A DNA stretch of 64,000 nucleotides from assembly GCA_034190875.2 (NCBI GenBank), contig CM067344.1, forward strand, positions 74,289,178 through 74,353,177, given 5' to 3'. Made by a program: the position numbers and the translations under genes. The notes beneath the pieces were generated by a model. That model was not told the DNA's origin. It ran no database searches and saw only the letters and a list, made by a program, of their open reading frames with translations. Each line of letters starts with the position of its first letter. Position 1 is the stretch's first letter. Shown piece by piece: positions 23,781-34,390 of this stretch. Origin of the DNA: Urechis unicinctus. Its lineage: Eukaryota > Annelida > Polychaeta > Xenopneusta > Urechidae.

Positions 23781-25239
23781 ACGTGCCTGATTGTTGTTGA
23801 AAATTTTAAACATAGATTAGTGATCAGCTGGCTGCAGTCGGTGTTCAATTTTGGGGCGCAAACGTATATATTCTCTTACCCTGCGACTCAAATGTCGTTC
23901 TTCAAGCGCTCTTGTTGTCATTTGATCAAATACGTTTCTTATCAGTCCAGGTACGGTCAGTACCTGGTTATTTCTAGGTGCTTCACAAGGGCTACTTCAC
24001 CTACAAGCAGGGTCTTAGCCAGAGACCCGTCCACCCGTCCATTGACCGGGTGAGTCGTCGATTTGGACAGGCTGGAATTTCCCCCTAAAGCCCCTCCACC
24101 CGTCCGCGTGCCTCCCAGGCCAGATTCAAAGAATTAGCCAAGCCAGTACAAGCAGCTCATTTAAAATGACAAACAATGACATAGCTACGGCCGAACGGTA
24201 ATATGAATATATACGCAGACGTCTTGTAGGGCTAACAGTGACAGAGCGCGCTGGCCGCCAATCTATGATCAAAATAAATACTGTTCTGTTTGATAAAATT
24301 TTTATGACGCTTGGGGGTTAATCAGAGTCATAATACTTTAACGATGGTGAATGGAGTTACGACCAGCTTCGCTAAACAACGTCCCAGTCCATGTCCATCT
24401 TATACCTTCTCTAAAATGATACACGATATGTTCATGTTCGAGGTTTGTAAGAATGATGAAAACTTGAAGGCTGGCATACAATGTGCACGGTCGATTGGAG
24501 CATCATTCTGAGATGACTGCCTCGCGGTAACGCTTTTGCCCACGATCTAATAAACTTTTGGGCTGCTCAGGAATGAAGAGCTCACTAATTGCAATAGGGT
24601 AAAATATCATGTCAGTTTTTATTTCGCGCGTATGCTTGTGCCAGCGCAGGTTAACGTCCCGCAAGCTGTCATAATTGCGATAAGGATGATGTGAAAGGAA
24701 AGCGCTACGGCGTGACACTGTTATCAAGTCGCGGAGCGCCCTGGTCCATTTATACGCGCTCTGACATGCCGTGTCACGATAACATGACGGACGGTCGGCG
24801 TGTTCCACGTATCGCCTATGGTTTGGATAGCTACTGTGAGATTTGTATGATACCTTATATCGTGTATAATTAATTTGCAATAAAATTCTTTTAAACACAC
24901 TTTGAAAGCGAGACAAATTACGGTAGCTTGAAATATACATGACATAATCACCGATTCAACGAGTGCCATCATGATGTCCTCATGGAGTAACATCATAACA
25001 TTCACGAAAGCTAACATAAAACACGGTATGATAATCAGTTGGTGATCCAGGTCATGACTTGATGGACGGGGTGGGAGGGATTACGATTATGCCTCCGCGT
25101 CCTCGCGCTTTTCCCCATATCACCTACGTAACCATGCAAACACTACCGAACGCGCTCGTTCAATGAATTGACTTGAGTGCCTGTGGACCAAACTATATCC
25201 TGTGTAAAACTTACCAAGAAAACTCATTGAAAGTGAATT
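23781..25239. other. non-coding DNA
   Basis: Contains one copy of the short repeat TAGCTACGGCCGAACGGTAA (24182, related to 7917 and 9754). A 145-codon minus-strand frame at 24503-24940 shows no motif. No other feature is supported. Confidence 0.4.
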
Positions 25240-26080
25240 CCTTATGATTCACAATGAAAAAGCTCGTAAATATACGAGCTGATAAGGCGTTTTCTCTCTG
25301 TCACAGTGCCTGGGTCCCTCTCACGCGTCGTCTCCACAAATCACACCAAAAACGCTTATACCTGCCAAGGGCGCGGTTTGTTACCAGTAAGCTCTCAATC
25401 ACATTTGACTGGCAGTAGCCCTACAGACCAACAGTCATATCGAGAGGAGGTACTATCTCCCAAACCTGGTTCAAAAGAGCGAGTTGGTAGGGGAGGGATG
25501 CATGAGTAAGGCGTTATCGCCCAAATAAAGGTCAGTTATGGCTCACTCAACCTGAAACAAATTCTACTACTTCGATAAGATGCTTGGGGGACGTAATTTA
25601 GGCGTAATTCCAACCTTATTAACCTTATTTCCCCCTTTTGGTGAATAAGTACTGAATTTCCGTCTTTTCATCCTTGACTTCGTGCGTGCTTCCTATCGAT
25701 TGCGCGCCCAACAGAAGCGGCGCGCGGATCTGTCTGTCGTGAGGTGAATAAGCAATTCCACACTGGTAATAAAACCAAGAACACTAGAACGTTTTGAACA
25801 GTTGAGGTATTGCCGTTGCTACTGGGGTTAAATAAACAAACGTTTTCACACGTGGGCGTTGTCCCACCAGAATGTAGAATTGTCACTTTTGCACATGCGC
25901 AATCGTGATTTTCAGAGCTCACGGATGCATTCGATTTTCACTCGTTCGTTTCTGGATTGGCAACTGCTATCGCGTGCGCAGTCAAACCGTTTTGTGTATC
26001 ATTGTCGGTCACATCAGAGATGAAAACGCTCAAAAAAAACGGGACAAAGAAATCGCGAGTTCTGGTTGGAGCTCTTATTT
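25240..26080. repeat. duplicated non-coding segment, copy 3
   Basis: Homologous to 3505-4140 and 19028-19850, starting ACAATGAAAAAGCTCGTAAA. It lacks the 18-bp minisatellite and the downstream anchor-exon region. It is therefore a dispersed copy of the repeat rather than another gene unit, or the remains of one. Confidence 0.6.
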
Positions 26081-26394
26081 AGATTAATGGGTACAGCAAA
26101 CTTGCTATTCGGCTAAAATAGCGTTTGGAACGCTAATTTAGCACCCTTTTTGGTGGCAAATGTCGGGGGGGATGGTTTTCTTAGGTAGAATTGACATGTT
26201 CTCGATGGACTTAAGGCTCGTGAACGGTACTTAAGATGGATGAGGCGATATTTTTGATGAGCTGGTGGCGAAATCATTGTCCCCCTTGGGTTTATGTATC
26301 TGTTCGATATTTTGCCTTCCATGGAGCTATAGATATCCTGTCCGCGATTGGACGGTCAATATGTTGCCTACAATGGAGCTGTGATTATCCTGCC
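26081..26394. other. non-coding DNA with diverged 26-bp-type units
   Basis: The last about 80 bp contain ATCCTGTCCGCGATTGGAC and ATCCTGCCCGCAATAGGGC. These are relatives of the 26-bp array at 37.3 kb. The P-like element begins directly after them. Confidence 0.45.
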
Positions 26395-29285
26395 CGCAAT
26401 AGGGCTTGTGAATAACCTTTGCCGGGATGACATGAGGAACAAGTCAGCCACCTGCCTGTATAACATCTGTAGGGTGTGTCAGAACCACTATATGTTCATG
26501 AATGTGAAGGAGAAAAATTCTTTGGTGATTACGTTTTAGGTTTGGGTACACTGGGATTCTGTGTTGGTTGTCCAACGTGAATTTTTTTTACCAGTAGTTG
26601 CAGTATGCTATTACAAAAGAAAAACCACTCATGATATGAAAACAACTGCTGTATACATGCTTGTGAATAATTTTCAGGTTGGTCCTTTTATATTTGTTTT
26701 AAGATACCCAAATTTGCTCATTTGTGAACAATCCACCACCAATGGTAGGAAGCAAGAGGCGTGCTCCAAAATATCGCCCAGATCCAGAAGGTGGAAACTG
26801 TGCTGGAACCTGGAACAGACCTGGAACTGCCAACTTACAAACAGTCCACATAATCTCTTGGTCTGCTTTTTTTGTTAATACATACATTTCGTTTATTAAT
26901 AATTATTTTGTGGAAACAAAAATATATTCGTTCAATCTTAAGTGTTTTTGTATGTACATTAATAATTAATGATGGTCAAATTGTATCAACAAACTTACAG
27001 AAAGGAAAATAGAGTAACTGAAGAAAAAAACATAGTTTAAAGATGCAGATGCTGTATTTTTATGTTTTATAATTATATTTATTGGTTTTAATTTATTTTT
27101 TAGCAGATAAGGTTGACCAATTAAAGTCTTAAATGCACTAACTTATACTTATAAGTATCCATATGATTTTTGTTAAAAATATAGCATATTTTATTTCACT
27201 TACACAGTCCAACCCATTTACTATTATGTTACTTGTTTATGATATTTGTTTCATTTACATGAAATGAATATAGAAAACAAAATGTGATTTCAATTACATT
27301 TTTATAACTGAAATACTGAATGTTTTAAGTGTATTTGAGTATTTTTTCTACTTGTAGTATAAATACCCACCAGCGAATTTATGTATATATATATATAAAA
27401 GATTCCCAGTTTTTCAATTTTTTTGTAAAATAAGGCCACACCAAATTAATTACTTTGTCAATGGAATCGCATCCCATATTTTTCCCCTTATGAATTGTTT
27501 GAACTTTTTTGAAGCTTAGAAAAATAATGACAGACACAAACCAATCAATTAAGTGTGGCCCAAGCTCTTTAAATTTTTCTAGATGTAATCATTGAGCCTT
27601 TATTAAATACAACATTCTGTTAGCAATTTTTATTCAGAATGCATTATACTATTTTCCCCTATATTTCTGGTGCTATGAAATCGCATGTTTTAACTCAAAT
27701 TGTCATTGATAAGATTTATATATGTGTTTTTCAGGTACGCCGATGGACGGAGAAGGCACTGCAGCGACCTGTTAGAGTCCACAAGAAGGCAACCAAAGTT
27801 CAGGTGCTTCTGGATCTACGGACCAAACTGTCACAGTTTCTGTCACCGTCTCAGTTGCAATTTGTGATGGCACAAGTCCGGATGAGCAAAAAGTCAGCCA
27901 GAGAAGGACAAAACCTTCTCCCTGTCACTGGGACGTACAAACTGCTCCGTAGTGTGTTTGCTCTTCCATCAGTCACTACTTTGCGCAGCCTCATCAGCAA
28001 AGTTGACATATCTCCTGGGTTCAGTGACAACATCCTAGAGGCACTGAGGATAAAAGTCGCCAACCTTCCAGCAAATGACATACTAGTTAGTGCTGTCATT
28101 GACAAACTGGCCATCAAAGAAGGGGTGTCATACAAACATGGTTTAGGGATGTGCTCATACCACCGAACGGTCAGATGAACTGGCTAACCATGCTTTGGTT
28201 TTATGGTCAGAGGACTCCTGACATAATGGAAATTACCAGTCGGCTATTTCCTGTCCAGTGCTGCTATCAGTGGTTCCTGTCGAGTGCTGCTATCAGTGGT
28301 TCCTGTCCAGTGCTGCTATGAGTGGTTCCACTATGAAATCATTGTTCCATAAGGCCATAGAGAAGCCCAAGGAAGTCAGATTGACTGTGCTTTTTGATCA
28401 GGGCTCAAACAATGTCAACTTGTTTGAGAAGCAGCTTGGTATCACTGTGAATAAGCCTTTTTTTTCACCATGGAGAATACAAAATATTTGTCATGTACAA
28501 TCATCTCGACCATCAGGAAACAAATGTTTTGGCATACATTGGCAGTTTAATTGTCAAGAAGCTAAAAGGTCACATGTGTCATTAAGTTGTCAATTGACAT
28601 AGATAATGAGGATCCATCACATGAATTCCTCATAAAGAACAACTATGAGTCTGCCAAGACTGGTTTGTGTGCCCCTTCCACTTGTTTACTGGATGTGTTA
28701 ACATTGGTTGAAAATGAATACAGAAATGTTGTACAGGTGTCTGTGTCAAAGAAAGATGTAATGAATACAATCATCAGTAGTGTTACCAAAAGTGTAGATG
28801 TCTCTCCTATAGTGTGTGATCAGTGTCATGTTGAAAAGACAGTAGTACACCTAATGCTTACTATTCGCATCCATCATACATTGAGGGAAAATAACATACG
28901 TTTACAACAAGCTGGTAATAGGCAGAATCGGAAAACCCTGAAGCTTAGTCATGTTTGATCATGTGCTTATCTTTTTAGATCAGTTTACATACTGTTTGTG
29001 CAACAATTGCTCATTGTGTCAAAATATTCTTAATGTGCTTTTGAATACTAAGTAGATTCCATTGTAATTAGTCAGCCTTGTAGTTTGTACCTTAACATGA
29101 TTTTCTGGGCAAACAAGTAAATGTACATTTACACCTGTCTTTTGTAATTTGTGTGATTTATCACGATATTGTATGGCGTGTGTGTCTACTATGCACTTTC
29201 AAAAACAAATTATAATAAATCGATCTCCAGGTCAGTGATTTGAGGCACTGTCTGTCGGCCCTAATACATGCAAAAAGGGATTGTC
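26395..29285 (+). mobile_element. P-element/THAP9-type DNA transposon, decayed
   Basis: About 2.9 kb. The left part (two short conserved frames at 26405-26538 and 26718-26868) and the right end match the deleted copy at 8245-9740. The centre holds a P-element-family transposase relic (27735-28960). The right end is placed at the shared ATACATGCAAAAAGGGA motif. I could not define matching terminal inverted repeats or a target-site duplication. Confidence 0.6.
27735..28960 (+). pseudogene. P-element-family transposase relic
   Basis: The frame enters at a good acceptor (TGTGTTTTTCAG|G) and runs about 147 codons. It contains LLPVTGTYKLLRSVFALPS, matching the K.Y..LR..F.LPS..TL block of P-element/THAP9 transposases, then AVIDKLAIKEGVSYKHGL, matching the catalytic-Asp (DE.s.k.g..Y) block. 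A frameshift follows near 28150. A DELANHALVLW piece, a VLFDQGSNNVNLFEKQLG piece and a last frame at 28587-28958 ending in a typical RIHHTLRENN-like tail continue the order of the family. At the expected catalytic Glu of the DE pair the sequence reads DK. Frameshifts and stops make it inactive. Confidence 0.75.
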
Positions 29286-29885
29286 ACCTTAGGGCGCTGA
29301 TGTGAGAGATCGAAAGCAGTAAATAGCGCGGAGCTGTCAGAGGCGGAGTTTCTTTGCCTAGGGCTATCACTGACTGTCAGTTTGTTTGATAATCGGGAAA
29401 AAATGCCAATCAAAATAAAATCTAAGATTTTTGAGAAAGAGATTTTAACTATTTTGTTTGATTCATTTATTTCACATGTTCAATTCACGTTGATTTGAGC
29501 TATTTGAGAAAACGGGGAAGAAAAATATGTAGTAGGATCAACGACCGCCGTCGGCAATTGTTTTAATTATGGAATTTCGCCGTGCGGCGGCGCCACCGTA
29601 TGTGTGTCATGGTAGAGAGGCCCCAAATGACAGGAGTCGCATATCTTTGACTAGAAGTATCTTTGATGTCACCACAGCGCATGCCCCTGATATCCATCAG
29701 ATACATTCCTCGCCCAGATGGCGAGATGGCTTTGCGGGTCAGGATGGCGTAGGACCAGGCTAATTGAAGTCTTAATTAACGCTCTCTTTAATCAATTGTA
29801 AATTATCGAAAAGAGGTAAGCAAGAATGAAAAGTCCCACATTGTCAGTAACAAAACAGGATCCTCACAGGTGCTTGGATAGGGAA
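29286..29885. other. transposon-end mosaic and 3' flank of sulfotransferase copy D
   Basis: 29285-29545 repeats blocks also found at 9333-9485 and 9840-10003 (GATAATCGGGAAAAAATGCC). From about 29700 the sequence matches the 3' flank of copy C (13390-13590), so the repeated gene unit begins there. No gene is visible. Confidence 0.55.
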
Positions 29886-31200
29886 CTACATAATGGTGTA
29901 TTGCCAGTCATAGGGTATCTCTGAGAAGAAGTCGCGGCAAGCCATCTCAATATCCAACGCATCCTTAAAATGAAGAGTAGCCTGCCAGCTGTTGAGACGT
30001 GATTCTCCCTGTGGTTTAGGCGTTGTCGTGTGCCTCGTGAAAGGTTTCCTCGTAATTCGATTAGAACGATGATAGACGTGTCGTTTGGTTTTTGACTCAG
30101 TTCCCTGTCTGTGACGGTTTTGACCGTTACCACCCCGCGGACGTGTCGTGTTTGCCGTGGTGTCTTGGTTGGGCGACTGAAGGGCATGCGCAGTTTGAAC
30201 TTTCCAAGTCGTTAACTGCGTTGAGCTGTTAGGAAGTGTTTCCAGGCGGGCCCACATTGGTTCATTACCATCACCCCCGCCCGAGGTGGATGTTTTAAAA
30301 CTTATTGAAACATTGTTGTTTTCACGTGGAACTAAAGTCAAATTACCAACATGGATGCCATTGGCGGTCAGTTTGTGGGCAAGAATGAGTTTGAGTGTAC
30401 CAACGTCGGTGCCTGTAAGGCGTGACATCTTCTCTAAATAGTCCACTGGATGTATCATAAAATCATCGGAGATTATTTGCATTGATTGTCCGGGATAGTT
30501 GGTCTCCACAGAACGTCCCAGTCGGTAGTCACTCAGCACATTCTGACAGTAGGTCTGAGCAATGCGAGAGATGTTAGATCTTTCGAACTCGCCCCTGGAC
30601 CATGAGGCGTCGAGTCGAGACTTCACTGTCCCACGTGGGTCGCGAAATAAATGCATTAGGCGAAAATCTGGATATTTACTGAAGAAGTATTCCACAGCGT
30701 TCATCGATGCCCTAACGGTCTTGACAAGACGCACGTTCGAGGACTGGCATGGTTTGTCAAGCTGATGTCGTGCGCATAAACGGGCCAGGGGCTCGAATCG
30801 ACCGACACAAGCAAAATACTTGGAGAACATGTCAATATCCTTGGACGAAAACCCCTCATGTTGCTGACTTTTGTTGACGTATGTATTGAAATGACCGTTC
30901 GTGAACATCATCTGTCTGCATTTCAGGAGTCTGGCGGAGTCCGCGTGGAAATGTCCCCCACATAGTCCGTGAATGTGATTCAGGCACATTTTGAGCGTAT
31001 TGTCATTGACAGACAATTTTTTGCCATCAACCATAAGTCCAGTGGCCAAACACTCTTTGTAGCCACCACGAGCCTTGTTGCCAAACATGAACCAGAAAGG
31101 ATGGATGAGAAATTGGACTGGCCAGTGCTTAGCCATGGAACATTGATAGACTATGTCGAGCGTCCATTGCACTGCGCTCAACTCAACACGGTCAGCAACC
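29886..31200 (-). CDS. carbohydrate sulfotransferase, copy D, exon 3 (catalytic C-terminal part)
   Basis: Last exon, open for 437 codons from acceptor TCTGTATCAG|G (31200) to the stop at 29886. It carries the 3'-phosphate-binding motif LMHLFRDPRGTVKSRL about 175 residues in, the YPGQSMQIISDDF block, and a final tail LNSWQATLHFKDALDIEMAC...YDW that fits the CHST1-7 family. Between them lie about 115 hydrophilic, Arg/Thr/Asn-rich residues without family resemblance. It is intact and is the best-preserved member here. It probably works in the Golgi lumen on glycan or proteoglycan chains. The substrate is unknown. Confidence 0.88.
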
Positions 31201-31287
31201 CTGATACAGACAAACAGACATACTCAATTATACAAGCTTATAAAAACCTGAGTATCTTGACTCTACACTGTTAGTGTCATAGTTCAC

Positions 31288-31514
31288 CTGATAGCCCCTT
31301 GTGGAGTGTTAAATATGTCAGAGGGAATGTTCCAGCCAGGGTCGGTTCCATAGAGTCCTGTGTAAGTTAGGTCGAGAGGTTCGTAGAGGAAGAACTGCCC
31401 AGGAAGAGTGCCCAGAGTATTACCAATAACAGAAGAGCCTGTTCGCTGGTATCCCAGAATGAGAATGAATACCGGCCCTTTGCCAGTAAGTTGCTTGTAG
31501 TCAATGACTGGAGT
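31288..31514 (-). CDS. carbohydrate sulfotransferase, copy D, exon 2 (PAPS-binding)
   Basis: 227-bp exon from acceptor TTTGTTCCAG|ACTCC to donor CAG|GTGAAC, in phase with exon 3. It encodes FILILGYQRTGSSVIGNTLG, the PAPS 5'-phosphosulfate-binding loop, then FFLYEPLDL. An upstream acceptor (ATTCCAAG, near 31553) would extend the exon by about 39 bp. In this copy it would join directly to the phase-1 donor of exon 1 and stay open. Either structure is possible. Confidence 0.85.
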
Positions 31515-32259
31515 CTGGAACAAACGGCCAAAATTGAGGGGTCCATTCTCTTGGAATGTGAAGTGAAATAGCCAAAGAATAAAGTTTGAAAACGTTCATA
31601 TTGTACCCCAGTCAGGGGATTATGTGTCAGTATCTGTTGTCAGATACTTTATCAAGACTATCACACAATGGTGGTGGTTTTACGCTGTTTTCAAGGGTTA
31701 CACAGCTCTCTAATCGTTACACATTTGGATTCTAAGGTGTTGGCGAATGCATTTATAGCATAATTACACACTAGCCGCTGATAGCTCCCTTTATATTTGG
31801 CCCGACTGAAACCGCTATTTGCTTTGGATTTCTTAGAAACTGCGGCGGCTATTCCTTATTGGTTTTGTATGGAACAAGGGTTACTTGTCTAATTGTTATC
31901 CCGCACTGACAAAGGCTATTAAATAGGTTTACAAATCATATGAATCGTTTATCAACAATGTCCGCTTGCCGCCTCATGCAATCAGATTTGTGCAAGTAAG
32001 CTCGCTAATTATTGCTTCCTCACAACGATAATCCCCGAGGGCGACGCGATTTTTATCTTAGGTTTTCGGCCTTTTTGTCGAGCTTTGTTAGCAATAAAAA
32101 AAGCATCGAGAATATTATCTATTATCTAGAAATTCAAGTAGTATATACATTACTATACCGTGCTATTTGTCGGGTAACCCTCAAATCTCGAGTTGACATG
32201 AGTTATTATAGGATCTTCATAGACTGCGTCTGTAAATAATGAGCAAAGTTGAAATCAAC
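31515..32259 (-). other. intron 1 of sulfotransferase copy D, proximal part
   Basis: Non-coding and shared with 10600-11330 and 15320-15700. An ATG-initiated minus-strand frame near 31598 (MNVFKLYSLAISLH) is conserved in outline in copy B (MKALDLYSLAISLH) but has a stop after four codons in copy C. I treat it as intronic. Confidence 0.5.
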
Positions 32260-32765
32260 GGAGACCGTGCACATAATGTATAAACGTATGGACGCAGTGT
32301 ACGTAATGAATATACTTATGGACGCAGTGTAAATAGTGTATATACGTATGGACGCAGTGCACATAATGCATATACGTATGGACGCAGTGTACGTAATGTA
32401 TATACGTATGGACGCAGTGTACATAATGTATATACGTATGGACGCAGTGTACGTAATGAATATAATGGACGCATACTTATGGACGCAGCACATAATGTAC
32501 ATAGTGTAATGTATATACGTATGGACGCAGTGCACATAATGAATATACGTATGGACGCAGTGTACGTAATGTATATACGTATGGACGCAGTGTGCATAAT
32601 GTATATACGTATGGACGCAGTGTGCATAATGTATATGCGAATCGACGAATTGCACATAATATATATACGTATGGACGCAGTGTACATACCACATATACGT
32701 ATGGACGCAGTGTGCATAATGTATATACGTATGGACGCAGAGTACATAATATATATACAAATCAT
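32260..32765. repeat. 30-bp minisatellite in intron 1 of copy D
   Basis: About sixteen copies of the unit containing TATATACGTATGGACGCAGT, with some broken units near 32465-32510. The family matches 17060-17230. All six frames are partly open because 30 is a multiple of three, so long predicted proteins here are repeat artefacts. Confidence 0.92.
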
Positions 32766-33365
32766 GACACACTCATGTACCTTGAATCTCGGCTGGGCTA
32801 CCAAGTGACGTCGTCATACCCCCCACCTATTCCACGTTGCGCTCGAACAAAATGTGTGAATACAGCTCGACTGACTCCAACAACAGGGGGTCCCTATTAC
32901 TTTGCTATGCAAGATAGGTTCTTTTGACGTCTTGCATTTTGTCTTTAAAACACGATCTTTAAGGAGAACTTGTACTATGTACTATGTATGGTTTTTTTTG
33001 TAGTAAATCATCCATATGTAATAGCCCGTAGGCACCGAGATATTGCGCCCGTCACACTTGTAAGAGGGACACCCGCAGTTGAAAGACGCAATAACCTCAG
33101 CAATGGACCGGACATAAGTGTTTACTCTAGATAAGTCTCGCGATCAGCAAACTAATTAATGGTCCAATGTTACTAATCCCATGGCACACTAGCAGAACCA
33201 CATGTGCCGGACAAGCAGACACTCGTTATTGGTGATAGTGTCTACCCCAGCCATGCCCCTGACGTTTGTTGACGATCTGATATCACCATCTACAGCGTGG
33301 ACACGAAAGATCGAAGACGACTTTTTCCTTAGTCTACCCCTCACCGGCTAATATATGTACTTAAA
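32766..33365. other. intronic non-coding DNA
   Basis: No supported gene. Near 33255-33330 a block resembles the transposon-associated sequence at 9830-9880 (GATGATCTGATGCCATCTTA versus GACGATCTGATATCACCATC). Confidence 0.4.
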
Positions 33366-33399
33366 AAAAAAAAAATTCGACCCGTTCATATTCATGGCC

Positions 33400-34390
33400 A
33401 TTGCGAATAATCGACCAGTTGCTATACCTGACAGTCTCAAATACCGACCCATTTCTATACCTGACAGTCTCAAATACCGACCCATTTCTATACGTGACAG
33501 TCTCAAATACCGACCCATTTCTATACCTTCCAGTCTCAAATACCGACCCATTTCTATACGTGACAGTCTCAAATACCGACCCATTTCTATACCTGACAGT
33601 CTGAAATACCGACCCATTTCTATACGTGACAGTCTGAAATACCGACCCATTTCTATACCTGACAGTCTCAAATACCGACCCATTTCTATACCTGACAGTC
33701 TCAAATACCGACCCATTTCTATACCTGAATGTCTCAAATACCGACCCATTTCTATACCTGACAGTCTCAAATACCGACTCATTTCTATACCTACAGTCTC
33801 ATTTACCGACCCATTGCTATCATGCTGATTGTCTCATCATCACCCATTTCTATACCTGACAGTCTATTTTACCACCCATTTCTATACCTGTTACAGTCTC
33901 AAATACCGACCCATGTTCTATACCTGACAGTCTCAAATACCGACCCAATGCTATACCTGACAGTCTCAAATACCGACCCATTGCTATAACTGACTGTCTC
34001 AAATACCGACCCATTGCTATAACTGACATTCTAAAATATCGACCCATTGCTATACCTGACAGTCTCAAATACCGACCCATTGTTATAATTGACTGTCTCA
34101 AATACCGACCCATTGCTATAACTGACAGTCTCAAATACCGACCCATTGCTATACCTGACTGTCTCAAATACCGACCCATTGCAATACCTTCCAGTCTCAA
34201 ATACCGACCCATTGCTATACCTGACTGTCTCAAATACCGACCCATTGCAATACCTTCCAGTCTCAAATACCGACCCATTGCTATAACCGACTGTCTCAAA
34301 TACCGACCCATTGCTATACCTGACAGTCTCAAATACCGACCCATTGCAATACCTTCCAGTTTCAAATACCGACCCATTCGTGAACCAAAG
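33400..34390. repeat. 33-bp minisatellite array
   Basis: About 29 copies of a 33-bp unit containing TCTCAAATACCGACCCATT. The left half (33430-33820) mostly has CCCATTTCTATAC and the right half (33920-34380) CCCATTGCTATAC, with a disordered junction between. In the left half the plus strand is open for 157 codons as repeats of SLKYRPISIPD. In the right half the minus strand is open for 175 codons. It lies inside intron 1 of sulfotransferase copy D, so translation is unlikely. Confidence 0.95.

Noticed and set aside
24503-24940. 145-codon minus-strand frame
   Set aside because: No motif, no homologous copy in other units and unremarkable composition.
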